A DNA stretch of 64,000 bases from Mesorhizobium sp. B2-3-4. GTDB taxonomy: Bacteria; Pseudomonadota; Alphaproteobacteria; Rhizobiales; Rhizobiaceae. Positions 1 to 8,681 of this stretch are shown one piece after another. The stretch spans positions 20,610-84,609 of the forward strand of contig NZ_VFVY01000028.1 in the NCBI RefSeq assembly GCF_006442315.1, read 5' to 3'. A program made the position numbers and the translations under genes. Position 1 is the stretch's first letter. Each line of letters opens with the position of its first letter. The notes under the pieces are model-generated. The model saw only the letters and a program-made list of their open reading frames with translations, did no database searches and was not told the origin of the DNA.

Positions 1-111
1 GCAAACACCGCAAGCCTCTATCCGCACCAGGAGGTCGTCCGGCCCGGGAGAAGGTTTGGCGAGCTCGCGCAGGGCGATGCTGCCCACCGCTTCCAGCCGC
101 ACGGCTTTCAT
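1..111 (-). CDS. Zn-dependent alcohol dehydrogenase, N-terminal fragment at window edge
   Basis: Partial gene running off the left edge; only 37 N-terminal codons are present. The translation starts MKAVRLEAVG and ends in IEACGVC, the usual start of a GroES-like zinc alcohol dehydrogenase, in which the final Cys is normally the first catalytic zinc ligand. The start has a GGGAG ribosome site just upstream and lies 13 nt after the stop of the TRAP large permease, so it is probably cotranscribed with that transporter and may oxidise its substrate (inference). The substrate cannot be told from this fragment. Confidence 0.72.
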   Translation of the reverse strand, partial: MKAVRLEAVGSIALRELAKPSPGPDDLLVRIEACGVC

Positions 112-124
112 GGCGCGGCTCCCA

Positions 125-1912
125 TCAGTTGAAATTCGGTGGTTGCGACAGGTCCGGCGCGGGCGTCGCCGGCTTGGTCGGTGGCGCATCGCCGAAATTC
201 GGCGGCTGCGACAGGTCGGGTGTTCCGGGCGCGGCCGGTACGGATGCGCCATTGGCGGGAGCTCCGCCATCGGGCGCGCCGAGCGGCGAGAGGCCGGGCA
301 CCTCGGGCACCTTGTAGTCGATGGTGCCTGGATCGACTGCCGTGCCCTTGTAGTGCATCACCATCTGCGGGAAGGCGATGGTGAGCCCGATCATGATCAC
401 CTGGATGCAGACGAACGGCACCGCGCCCCAGTAGATCTGGCCGGTGGTGACCGGCGCGATCTGCTTGCCGGTGAGGCGGTCCAGATAGGGCACGCGGGCG
501 GCGACCGAACGCAGGTAGAACAGCGCGAAGCCGAAGGGCGGATGCATGAAGGAGGTCTGCATGTTGACGCCCAGAAGCACGCCGAACCAGATCAGGTCGA
601 TGCCGAGCTTGTCGGCCGCCGGCGCCAGCAGCGGCACGATGATGAAGGCCAGCTCGAAGAAATCGAGGAAGAAGGCCAGCACGAAGACCAGGATGTTGAC
701 CCCGATCAGGAAGCCGACCTCGCCGCCCGGCAGCGAGGTCAGGAGATGCTCGACCCACAGATGGCCGTTGACGCCGTAAAAGGTCAGCGAGAAGACGCGC
801 GCGCCGATCAGGATGAACAGCACGAAGGATGACAGCCTCGTCGTCGACGCCAGCGCCTGCTTGACCACGTCCATCGACAGCCGGCCCTTGATCGCCGCCA
901 TCGCCAGGGCGCCGACCGCGCCCATGGCACCACCCTCGGTCGGCGTGGCGATGCCGAGGAAGATGGTGCCGAGCACCAGGAAGATCAGCGCCAGCGGCGG
1001 GATCAAAACGATGATCACCTGCTGTGCCAGCCGCGACATCATGTTGAAACTGAGCCGCTGGTCGGCGACCGCCACCAGATAGATCAGGAGCACACCGACG
1101 CAGGCGCCAAGAATGTCGGCATTGTCGCCATGGGCTGGCTCGAGATAACGGTAGGCCGCGTATGAGACCGCGCCGGTCACGAGAAGCGCGACCAGCAGCG
1201 ACAGCACGCCATGGCCGAGCGTGCGGGCCTCCAGCGGCAGCGCCGGCATCGAATTCGGCCGGACGATCGACATGATCAGGATATAGAGCATGTAGAGGCC
1301 GGTGAGCACGAGGCCGGGGATCAGCGCGCCGGCATACATGTCGCCGACCGACCGGCCAAGCTGGTCGGCAAGCACGATCAGCACCAGCGAGGGCGGGATG
1401 ATCTGGGCGAGCGTGCCCGACGCGGCGATGACGCCCGACGCCAGCCGCCGGTCATAGCCGTAGCGCAGCATGATCGGCAGCGAGATCAGCCCCATGGCGA
1501 TGACCGATGCCGCAACCACGCCGGTCGTGGCGGCGAGCAGCGCGCCGACGAAGATCACCGCGTAGGCGAGGCCGCCGCGAATGGGGCCGAACAGCTGGCC
1601 GATCGTGTCGAGCAGGTCCTCTGCCATACCCGATCGTTCGAGCACGATGCCCATGAATGTGAAGAACGGGATCGCCAGCAGCGTGTCGTTGGACATCACC
1701 CGGCTGCCGTAGAAATTGTCCGGCAGGGCGTGCAGCAACGGCCAGGCAAGATTGATCGAGCCGCCTGAATAGGGCGAAACCAGCACGCCGATGAAGAAGA
1801 ACAGCAAGCCGTTGGCGGCGAGCGAAAAGGCGACGGGGTAGCCGATCAGCAGGAAGACGATCAGCGAGGCGAACATGATCGGCGCCATGTTCTGGGCGAT
1901 GAATTCGATCAC
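125..1912 (-). CDS. TRAP transporter large permease (DctM family, mannitol/chloroaromatic type)
   Basis: A 595-residue, highly hydrophobic inner-membrane protein starting at GTG, which overlaps the stop of the small permease by 4 nt (GTGA), so translation is coupled. DctM proteins form the sodium-driven translocation unit of TRAP uptake systems. The sequence has the many helices and the G/T/P-rich motifs such as ATPTEGGAMG typical of the family. It is longer than the usual roughly 430 residues because of a central hydrophobic insert (about residues 220-300), as in the larger mannitol/chloroaromatic branch, plus a Pro/Ala-rich C-terminal tail in which DLSQPPNF occurs twice. No DctP binding protein gene is in view. 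The substrate is unknown; the downstream dehydrogenase hints at an alcohol or acid. Confidence 0.9.
   Translation of the reverse strand: MIEFIAQNMAPIMFASLIVFLLIGYPVAFSLAANGLLFFFIGVLVSPYSGGSINLAWPLLHALPDNFYGSRVMSNDTLLAIPFFTFMGIVLERSGMAEDLLDTIGQLFGPIRGGLAYAVIFVGALLAATTGVVAASVIAMGLISLPIMLRYGYDRRLASGVIAASGTLAQIIPPSLVLIVLADQLGRSVGDMYAGALIPGLVLTGLYMLYILIMSIVRPNSMPALPLEARTLGHGVLSLLVALLVTGAVSYAAYRYLEPAHGDNADILGACVGVLLIYLVAVADQRLSFNMMSRLAQQVIIVLIPPLALIFLVLGTIFLGIATPTEGGAMGAVGALAMAAIKGRLSMDVVKQALASTTRLSSFVLFILIGARVFSLTFYGVNGHLWVEHLLTSLPGGEVGFLIGVNILVFVLAFFLDFFELAFIIVPLLAPAADKLGIDLIWFGVLLGVNMQTSFMHPPFGFALFYLRSVAARVPYLDRLTGKQIAPVTTGQIYWGAVPFVCIQVIMIGLTIAFPQMVMHYKGTAVDPGTIDYKVPEVPGLSPLGAPDGGAPANGASVPAAPGTPDLSQPPNFGDAPPTKPATPAPDLSQPPNFN
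131..217 (-). repeat. Tandem in-frame repeat in DctM C-terminal tail
   Basis: Two near-identical 24-nt copies (131-154 and 194-217) lie 63 nt apart, exactly 21 codons, and encode the DLSQPPNF motif twice in the Pro-rich tail. They differ only at two synonymous C/T positions. This looks like an in-frame duplication of part of a disordered extension. No function can be assigned. Confidence 0.75.
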
Positions 1913-2514
1913 GGGCGCGCCTCCTGGGCGAGCGCCTTGGCATCGTCGGCGAGTGCCTTCGCCTCCAGCTCCGCTTGCTCATGCGCCGAGATGAACGGGT
2001 TAGGATCATCCATGTCGCCGCGCATGATGGCGATCTTCTTGATGATTTCGGAGATTCCCTGCAGCGCCAACAGGAAGAAGCCGACCAGCAGGATGGCCTT
2101 GGCCGGCCAGATGATCAGCCCGCCGGCATTGGTGGACATTTCACCGCTGCGGAACGAGAGCGACACATAGGGAACGAAATAGATCACCATCAGCGTCACG
2201 AAGGGCATCAGGAAGAAGAGGTGGCCGAGAAGGTCGATCCAGTGCTGCACGCGGCGCGGGAACAGGCCGTAGACGATGTCGATGCGGATGTGCTCGTTCT
2301 GCTTCAGCGTGTAGGCGGCGGCCAGCATGAAGGCGGCGCCGAACAGGTACCACTGTAATTCCAGCCATGCGTTGGAGGATGTGTCGAACACCTTGCGGAT
2401 CACGGCATTGCCTGCGCTCACCAGGATCGCCAGCAGGATCAGCCAGGAGATCCATCTGCCGATGAATTCGTTCATACGGTCGATCGTTCTGGAGAGAGCG
2501 AGAAGCCCTGCCAT
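1909..2514 (-). CDS. TRAP transporter small permease (DctQ family)
   Basis: A 201-residue membrane protein with four hydrophobic segments and the DctQ signature region (KVFDTSSNAWLELQ followed by an NEHIRIDI stretch). It is the small membrane partner of the TRAP large permease encoded directly downstream, with a 4-nt stop/start overlap. The frame stays open upstream to 2664, but the ATG at 2514 is preferred: it follows a GGGAGGA ribosome site and gives the normal family length, while the upstream extension is Arg/Pro-rich and not membrane-like. The 183 nt upstream hold no recognisable gene, and a DctP gene would have been expected there. Confidence 0.88.
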   Translation of the reverse strand: MAGLLALSRTIDRMNEFIGRWISWLILLAILVSAGNAVIRKVFDTSSNAWLELQWYLFGAAFMLAAAYTLKQNEHIRIDIVYGLFPRRVQHWIDLLGHLFFLMPFVTLMVIYFVPYVSLSFRSGEMSTNAGGLIIWPAKAILLVGFFLLALQGISEIIKKIAIMRGDMDDPNPFISAHEQAELEAKALADDAKALAQEARP

Positions 2515-2697
2515 GCATTCCTCCCTGGTGCCGGCGGCGCGCCCGATCCCCCCTCGTGTTGCGCTGCCTGGTCCAACGGTATGCAGTGCGTGGTCCGGTT
2601 GGTCAACACGAGCAGGGCCCGTGCGATCCGCCGGTCGGCAAGGGACCGTGGAAAACCGCGGCATGACGAGGCGTCATGCAACCAAAGTCTGATGGCG

Positions 2698-3603
2698 TCA
2701 GGCGATCTTGGTCTGGTCGCGGCCGGCGCCGATCAGGATCAGCATGGCGACAAGGAACAGGTACATCCACCCGTCGCGCCATTCGATCGGAAAATAGCCG
2801 GCCCATAGCGATTCGGCCATGCCGAAGGCAGCCGCGCCCAGTGCCGCGCGTGATGGCGACAGATAGCCGCCGACCGAGGTCACGAACAGGATTTTCAGCC
2901 CGTAGACAAGGCCGGAACCAAAGCTGACATTGCCGTAGTAGAGGCTGGCCATGACACCGGCCAGCGCGGCGCACAGGCCGCCTAGAAGCACGGCACGCCG
3001 GAACACCTTGCGCACGTCGACGCCGCACAGGGCTGCTGCCCGGGGGTCGTCGGAGACGGCGCGCCAGCACCGGCCGAAATTCGAGCGGGCGAAGGCCCAG
3101 GTGGCGAGCGCGACCGCCGCCAGGACCACCGCGCAGTCGAGCAGCTGGATGAGGGTCAGCGTCGCCTTGAAGCCGGCGGCCTCGGCGAAAACGATCGGCT
3201 CGGCCAGCATTGGCGGCAGCCACAGATCATGCGTGTCGGCGGCGATGCGGCTCGCTTCCGACAGGACGAGCAGGATGCCGAGCGTCGTCACCACGATGGC
3301 GTTGGGCGTACGGTCGGCCAACGGCTCGAAGACGCTGCGCGACAGGACATGGCTGATAAGCGCCGCGTAGAGCAAGGCCGCGACGACACCGAGCGCCACC
3401 GAGGCCAGCAGCGTCAGCCACAGCGCCTGGTAGCCGAAGGCGACAGTCAGGATCATCGTCTGGCCGCAGAAGGCGAACAGCGCGCCATAGGCAAGGTTGG
3501 TGCGGTGAAGGATACCGTTGGTCAGCACGTAGCCGAAGGCAAGTAGCGCGTAGAGCGCGCCTGAATGCAGCCCGTTCAGCACCTGCTGGAAGAAATAGAG
3601 CAT
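2698..3603 (-). CDS. Branched-chain amino acid-type ABC permease (LivH-like)
   Basis: A polytopic permease of the LivH/HAAT family, about 301 residues from the ATG at 3603, which matches the normal family length and the typical start (FFQQVLNGLHSGALYALLA). In-frame alternatives at 3699 (ATG) and 3723 (GTG) add a poorly conserved N-terminus; neither has a convincing ribosome site at normal spacing, so the start is uncertain. A LivM permease, two ATPases and a binding protein usually accompany LivH; none is nearby, so this is an orphan permease. It diverges from the CGNR regulator gene across a short region with an inverted repeat and may be that regulator's target (inference). Confidence 0.82.
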   Translation of the reverse strand: MLYFFQQVLNGLHSGALYALLAFGYVLTNGILHRTNLAYGALFAFCGQTMILTVAFGYQALWLTLLASVALGVVAALLYAALISHVLSRSVFEPLADRTPNAIVVTTLGILLVLSEASRIAADTHDLWLPPMLAEPIVFAEAAGFKATLTLIQLLDCAVVLAAVALATWAFARSNFGRCWRAVSDDPRAAALCGVDVRKVFRRAVLLGGLCAALAGVMASLYYGNVSFGSGLVYGLKILFVTSVGGYLSPSRAALGAAAFGMAESLWAGYFPIEWRDGWMYLFLVAMLILIGAGRDQTKIA

Positions 3604-3704
3604 GCTCAACAACACCAGAAGCGTGCCGCCCAAGCGCGGAGCGGGTGGCGGAACGCCCGAGACAGAGACGACGATACCGTGCGCATCGGAGGTTTGCATC
3701 TCCG

Positions 3705-3740
3705 AATCTAACTTGTCAAACACGATTTATCGGTTAGATT
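3705..3740. promoter_or_regulatory. Inverted repeat / candidate operator and promoter between permease and CGNR gene
   Basis: Perfect 8-bp arms AATCTAAC (3705-3712) and GTTAGATT (3733-3740) separated by 20 bp lie between the divergent genes. On the plus strand TTGTCA (3713-3718) and TAGATT (3735-3740) form a -35/-10 pair with a 16-bp spacer, the -10 lying inside the right arm. A transcript from this promoter would begin within a few bases of the ATG at 3749, implying a leaderless or nearly leaderless mRNA. The natural candidate ligand is the CGNR protein itself (autoregulation, inference). Confidence 0.55.
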
Positions 3741-3748
3741 TCCGGGAA

Positions 3749-4357
3749 ATGACGGTTGCCTGGACCCCACACCGCTTTACCGGCGGCCTGCTCGCACTCG
3801 ACACGGCCAACACCGTCGTGTTGCGCGGCGATCCTCAACGCATGTTCGACCGCTTCGCCGATCCGGCCGAGATCGGCCGCTTCGCCGAGGCGGCCAGCGG
3901 CTATCGCGCCGCCGAGCTTGGCGGCAGGGAGCTGGTGGCGTCCTCGCCGGCGGCTATCGCGCCCGTCGTGCTGTCGATCCGCGAAGCGACCGACCGGCTG
4001 TTTCGCGGCGCGGTCTCGAACGGCGCGCTGGCAACCGCCGATCTGCCTGAGTTCCTGCGGGCCTGCGCCGACGGCCTGGCCGGCGGCGCGACCGAGATAG
4101 GTATCACGGAGCGGCCGTTCGGGGATCCGGCGACGCCGATCGCCTTCGAGGCGGCGCTGGCGGTTTCGGCGCTGTCCTTGTTGCGCGACGACACGGTCGC
4201 CAGGCTGAGAATCTGTCCCAACTGCACCTGGCTGTTCGTCGACAGAAGCCGCAATTCCAGCCGCCTTTGGTGCGACATGGCGGTCTGTGGCAACCGGCAG
4301 AAGGCAAGCCGTCACTATCGCCGCCGCAAGGCGACCAATGAGGTCAGAAATGCCTAG
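3749..4357 (+). CDS. CGNR zinc finger transcriptional regulator (ABATE domain)
   Basis: A 202-residue protein. The N-terminus MTVAWTPHRFTGG-LALDTANTV is the typical start of the ABATE (DUF1470) domain, a predicted ligand-sensing domain. The C-terminus carries the zinc finger with CPNC, then a Cys and the diagnostic CGNR motif followed by a basic tail (KASRHYRRR). Proteins of this architecture are predicted DNA-binding stress or metabolite regulators. The ATG at 3749 is chosen over an upstream in-frame ATG (3602) because the extension overlaps the divergent permease and promoter region. The 3' end overlaps the next gene by 8 nt, suggesting coupled translation with the lipoprotein. Confidence 0.88.
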   Translation: MTVAWTPHRFTGGLLALDTANTVVLRGDPQRMFDRFADPAEIGRFAEAASGYRAAELGGRELVASSPAAIAPVVLSIREATDRLFRGAVSNGALATADLPEFLRACADGLAGGATEIGITERPFGDPATPIAFEAALAVSALSLLRDDTVARLRICPNCTWLFVDRSRNSSRLWCDMAVCGNRQKASRHYRRRKATNEVRNA

Positions 4358-4883
4358 AAATCTCCTCCGTTCGATCGTCCTTGGCGCGGCGCTGGTCGCG
4401 TCGATCGCGCTTGGCGCCTGCCGCGATACCGGCGGCGCAGGCAAGCTGTTCGAGGTCTCGGGCAAGATATTCGTTTTCAACTATCGCCTTGCCCGGGCGA
4501 CCTATGTCGTGACGCTGCGCCCGTTGCGGCCGATGGGAGACGGCCAGGTGGCGGTCGCCAGCTTCCAGAATCCTGCCGGCGGCGCCCCCTTGGTGGTCGA
4601 GCAGAAGATCTGGCCCAAGCTCGACAAGGTGAGCCTGGAGAGCCCGGCGCTGACCTGTATCGTCAAGAACAAGCCCTATGCGATCGCCATCGATATCAAG
4701 GACGCCGACGGTGCCGTGCTGCAGACCATCGACACCACGCTGATGTCGACGGAAGATCAGTCGATCCTGCCCGACCGGCCGCTGGTCATCGACCAGCTCT
4801 ACACCGCCAACCCCGACCTCGCCGGCCATCCCGACGGCAAGCTGCCGGGCGAACCGAAGCCGGACTGTTCGAAGGCCGGCTGA
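4350..4883 (+). CDS. Putative lipoprotein of unknown function
   Basis: A 177-residue protein with an N-terminal signal (MPRNLLRSIVLGAAL) ending in a lipobox LGAC, so the predicted mature protein starts at a lipidated Cys about residue 20. The rest is a predicted soluble periplasmic domain (YRLARATYVVTLRPLRPMGDG) without a recognised enzymatic motif. The ATG at 4350 lies inside the end of the CGNR gene, 8 nt before that gene's end, and a second in-frame ATG lies at 4338. Close overlap indicates cotranscription with the regulator. Function unknown. Confidence 0.75.
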   Translation: MPRNLLRSIVLGAALVASIALGACRDTGGAGKLFEVSGKIFVFNYRLARATYVVTLRPLRPMGDGQVAVASFQNPAGGAPLVVEQKIWPKLDKVSLESPALTCIVKNKPYAIAIDIKDADGAVLQTIDTTLMSTEDQSILPDRPLVIDQLYTANPDLAGHPDGKLPGEPKPDCSKAG

Positions 4884-5040
4884 CGACTTTCCGGCAACAT
4901 CCCGATTCCACTGGAATTTTCCTGCGCCGCCGGGGCATGGAAACGCGCTTTGATGCGCATTTCCGTGTCCGCCGGACCGTTTGTTGCGCGTTGGCTGGTC
5001 CCTGCGATTTTGTTTGACCTGCCTTGCAAGGGGAGAAAGG

Positions 5041-8000
5041 ATGCGTCATCCGACCCCGACGTTGGCCGCATCCCCCGCGCTGCCTTCGCAGAGGAAATAC
5101 CTGATGACGCTGCATGACGTCGCGCTCGACGACAAGTTCGATCTCGGAAAGGAGCGCATCTTCCTGTCCGGCGCGCAGGCGGTCATCCGCATGCTCCTGA
5201 TGCAGCGTGAGCGCGACCGCCGCGCCGGCTTGAACACGGCCGGCTTCGTCTCCGGCTATCGCGGCTCGCCGCTCGGCGGGCTCGACATGCAGCTCTGGAA
5301 AGCGAAGAAACAGCTCGCCCAGGCCGACATCGTCTTTCAGCCCGGCCTCAACGAGGAACTTGCAGCCACCGCCTGCTGGGGCTCGCAGCAGACGGAACTG
5401 CTCGGTGAGGGCACCCATGATGGTGTGTTCTCGGTCTGGTACGGCAAAGGCCCCGGCGTCGATCGCTCGGGCGATGTGTTCCGCCATGCCAATCTCGCCG
5501 GCTCGTCCAGGCATGGCGGCGTCCTTGCGCTGATGGGCGACGACCATATGGCCGAATCCTCGACCAATGCGCATGCCACCGAGTTCCTGTTCGTAGACAC
5601 CATGGTGCCGATCCTCAACCCGGCCGGCGTGCAGGAAATCATCGACTACGGCCTGTACGGCTTTGCCATGTCGCGCTTCGCCGGCACCTGGGCGGCGATC
5701 AAATGCGTCAAGGACAACATCGAATCGACGGCTTCGGTCGATGCCTCACTCGAACGGTTGAACATCGTCGTCCCGGAGTTCGACATGCCGCCGGGCGGCC
5801 TCAACATCCGCCACGAGATCGACATGCTCGGCCAGGAGGAGCGACTGCACGAGCACAAGCGTGCCGCGGCCTCCGCCTTCATCCATGCCAATGGGCTGAA
5901 CCGCATCGTCTATTCGGGCGGCCGCAATCCGAAACTCGGCGTCATCACGCTGGGCAAGAGCTATCTCGACGTTCGCCAGGCGCTGGAGGATATCGGCGTC
6001 GACGAGGCCGCCGCCAACCGTATCGGTATCAGGCTGTTCAAGGTCGGCTGCCCATGGCCGCTCGACCTGCAGCACATCGCCGAGTTCGCGCGCGGTCTCG
6101 ACACCATCGTCGTCGTCGAGGAGAAACGCTCGCTGATCGAGGTGCAACTGCGCGAGAGCCTCTACGGCACGGCCTCGCAGCCGGTCATTATCGGCAAGAA
6201 GGACGAGCGCGGCGACTGGCTGTTTCCGGCCAAGGGCGCGCTCGACCCGAACGAGATCGCCATCGCGCTTGGCGAGAGGATCGTCAAGACCATCGGCCCG
6301 TCCGAGGAGATTTCGGCAAGGGTCGCGAAGCTGCGCCAGTTCCAGGCGATGCTGGCCGACGCCACCGACATCGGCTCGCGCACGCCCTTCTTCTGTTCGG
6401 GCTGTCCGCACAATTCCTCGACCAAGGTGCCGGACGGCTCGATCGCCGCGGCCGGCATCGGCTGCCACTTCATGGCGCTGTGGATGGACCGCAACACGCT
6501 GGGCTTCACCGCCATGGGCGGCGAGGGCGCGCAATGGGTCGGCCAGGCGCCATTTTCAAAACGCGACCATATCTTCCAGAATCTCGGTGACGGCACCTAC
6601 AACCATTCCGGCACGCTGGCGATCCGCTTCGCCTTGTCGAGCGAGGCCAACATCACCTACAAGATCCTCTATAACGATGCGGTCGCCATGACCGGCGGCC
6701 AGCCGCATGAGGGCGGCCTGACGGTGGACATGATCGCCAGGCAGGTGCGCGCCGAAGGCGTCGACCGCATCGCCATCGTCACCGACGAGCCCGGCAAATA
6801 TGCGGGGAAGGCCGAATTCCCCAGCGGCGCCACCATTCATCATCGCGACGACCTCGACCTCGTCCAGCGCGAGCTGCGCGACGTCAAGGGCGTTTCGATC
6901 CTGCTCTACGACCAGACCTGCGCCGCCGAAAAGCGTCGCCGCCGCAAGCGCGGCACTTTTCCCGACCCCGACAAGCGCGTCTTCATCAACGAACTGGTCT
7001 GCGAAGGCTGCGGCGATTGCGGCGTGCAGTCGAATTGCGTCTCGATCCAGCCGGTCGAGACCGAGTTCGGCCGCAAGCGCAAGATCGACCAGTCGAGCTG
7101 CAACAAGGATTTCTCCTGCGTCAACGGCTTCTGTCCATCCTTCGTCACCGTGCATGGCGCCAGGATCCGCAAGGCTGAAGGCCTCGCCGGCGGAACCGAT
7201 CCGCTCGAAGGCGTGCCGGCGCCGGCCGAATTCCCGCTCGGCGTCGAGGGCTGGGCGGCGATCATCGACGGCGTCGGCGGCACCGGCGTCGTCACCGTGG
7301 GCGCCGTGCTTGGCATGGCCGCGCATCTAGAGGACAAGGGCTGCGGCATGATCGACATGGCCGGCCTTGCCCAGAAGGGCGGCTCGGTCTTCACCCATGT
7401 CCGCATCGCCCGCACGCCCGATGATATCCATGCCATCCGCGTTTCGGCCGGCAAGGCCGATCTCGTGCTTGGCTGCGATCTCGTCGTGTCGGGCGCCAAG
7501 AAGGTGCTGACGGCGGTGCGCGAGGGCCATACGATCTTCCTCGCCAACACCGCCGAGATCATGCCCGGCGAGTTCGCCCGCTCGGCCGATTTCTCGCTGC
7601 CGGTCGAGCGCCTGAAAAAGGCGATCCGTGCCGCCGCCGGCGACGACAAGGCGCATTTCTTCGACGCCACCCGAACCGCAACCGCCCTGTTCGGCAATTC
7701 GCTCGGCGCCAACATGTTCATGCTCGGATTTGCCTTCCAGCATGGTGGCCTGCCGCTCTCGGCTGAAGCCGTTGAAAAGGCTATCGAATTGAATGGCGAG
7801 GCGGTGGCGATGAACATCGCCGCCTTCCGCTGGGGCCGCCGTGCCGCCCATCAGCCTGATTTCGTGCGCGGCCTCGTCGCCCAGCCGGGTCAGGCCGTCG
7901 CCGGGAAGGCTGCCCCTGCCGCCGAGACGCTCGACGAGATCATCGCCCGCCGCGCCGCCTTCCTCACCGCCTATCAGAACGCGCCCTATGCCAGGCGTTA

Positions 8001-8589
8001 CACCGACAGGATCGCCGCCTTGCGCGCGGCGGAGACCAAAGCCGTACCGGGTTCGACCGCCGTGGCCGAGGCCGCCGCCAAGAGCCTGTTCAAGCTGATG
8101 GCGATCAAGGACGAATACGAGGTGGCCCGGCTCTACACCGATGGCTCTTTCGCCGCCGAGCTTGGCAAGCAGTTCCAGAGCTACGAGAAGCTCGAATTCC
8201 ATCTCGCGCCGCCGATCATGGGCCGCCGCGGCAATGACGGCAAACCGAGGAAGTCGAGCTTCGGTCCGTGGATGATGAAGGGCTTTCGCCTGCTGGCGGC
8301 GTTGAAGGGCCTGCGCGGCACCGTTTTCGACCTCTTCGGCTACACCGCCGAGCGGCGCATGGAGCGGCAATTGCTGGCGCAGTACGAGGCCGATCTCGAA
8401 CTGGTCGCCGGTTCGCTGGCACCGGGCAAAATCGAGGCCGCGACAGCCCTGGTCTCGGTCCCGGCGCTGATCCGCGGCTATGGCCATGTCCGCCAGGCCA
8501 GCGCCGAAAAAGCGGCGGCCGAGCGCCGCCGGTTGCTCGATCGCCTGGCGGCGGCTTCGGCAAGGCCGGAACTCCAGGCCGCCGAGTGA
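5041..8589 (+). CDS. Indolepyruvate ferredoxin oxidoreductase, fused alpha-beta-gamma type
   Basis: An 1182-residue fusion that oxidatively decarboxylates aryl 2-oxoacids (classically indolepyruvate) to the acyl-CoA using ThDP and iron-sulfur clusters. The N-terminal half has the pyruvate:ferredoxin oxidoreductase pyrimidine-binding region (VSGYRGSPLGG). A ThDP domain follows with GGEGAQWVGQAPF, NLGDGTYNHSGT and NDAVAMTGGQPHEGG. A Cys cluster CEGCGDCGVQSNC (from about residue 654) with further Cys downstream is the predicted [4Fe-4S] site. The IorB-like gamma domain starts near GVGGTGVVTVG. The ATG at 5041 follows AGGGGAG and is preferred to 4981; MTLHDV at 5104 is another possibility. It is monocistronic here. 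Confidence 0.9.
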   Translation: MRHPTPTLAASPALPSQRKYLMTLHDVALDDKFDLGKERIFLSGAQAVIRMLLMQRERDRRAGLNTAGFVSGYRGSPLGGLDMQLWKAKKQLAQADIVFQPGLNEELAATACWGSQQTELLGEGTHDGVFSVWYGKGPGVDRSGDVFRHANLAGSSRHGGVLALMGDDHMAESSTNAHATEFLFVDTMVPILNPAGVQEIIDYGLYGFAMSRFAGTWAAIKCVKDNIESTASVDASLERLNIVVPEFDMPPGGLNIRHEIDMLGQEERLHEHKRAAASAFIHANGLNRIVYSGGRNPKLGVITLGKSYLDVRQALEDIGVDEAAANRIGIRLFKVGCPWPLDLQHIAEFARGLDTIVVVEEKRSLIEVQLRESLYGTASQPVIIGKKDERGDWLFPAKGALDPNEIAIALGERIVKTIGPSEEISARVAKLRQFQAMLADATDIGSRTPFFCSGCPHNSSTKVPDGSIAAAGIGCHFMALWMDRNTLGFTAMGGEGAQWVGQAPFSKRDHIFQNLGDGTYNHSGTLAIRFALSSEANITYKILYNDAVAMTGGQPHEGGLTVDMIARQVRAEGVDRIAIVTDEPGKYAGKAEFPSGATIHHRDDLDLVQRELRDVKGVSILLYDQTCAAEKRRRRKRGTFPDPDKRVFINELVCEGCGDCGVQSNCVSIQPVETEFGRKRKIDQSSCNKDFSCVNGFCPSFVTVHGARIRKAEGLAGGTDPLEGVPAPAEFPLGVEGWAAIIDGVGGTGVVTVGAVLGMAAHLEDKGCGMIDMAGLAQKGGSVFTHVRIARTPDDIHAIRVSAGKADLVLGCDLVVSGAKKVLTAVREGHTIFLANTAEIMPGEFARSADFSLPVERLKKAIRAAAGDDKAHFFDATRTATALFGNSLGANMFMLGFAFQHGGLPLSAEAVEKAIELNGEAVAMNIAAFRWGRRAAHQPDFVRGLVAQPGQAVAGKAAPAAETLDEIIARRAAFLTAYQNAPYARRYTDRIAALRAAETKAVPGSTAVAEAAAKSLFKLMAIKDEYEVARLYTDGSFAAELGKQFQSYEKLEFHLAPPIMGRRGNDGKPRKSSFGPWMMKGFRLLAALKGLRGTVFDLFGYTAERRMERQLLAQYEADLELVAGSLAPGKIEAATALVSVPALIRGYGHVRQASAEKAAAERRRLLDRLAAASARPELQAAE

Positions 8590-8594
8590 ACCAA

Positions 8595-8619
8595 GAAACG
8601 CCCAAAAATCAGGCGTTTC
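8595..8619 (+). terminator. Hairpin downstream of indolepyruvate oxidoreductase
   Basis: A perfect 8-bp stem GAAACGCC/GGCGTTTC with a 9-nt loop begins 6 nt after the stop codon. A run of T (8635-8640) follows only about 16 nt later, so this is an imperfect match to an intrinsic terminator and may instead protect the mRNA 3' end. Confidence 0.45.
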
Positions 8620-8681
8620 AGCCCAAGCTAAAGGTTTTTTAATGGGACTATGCCAAGGCTGGGGCTCATTGGGCGCCAGTA

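Noticed and set aside
56..832. 258-codon plus-strand frame at the left edge
   Set aside because: Antisense to the TRAP large permease and Zn-dehydrogenase starts; Arg/His/Asp-rich with no domain.
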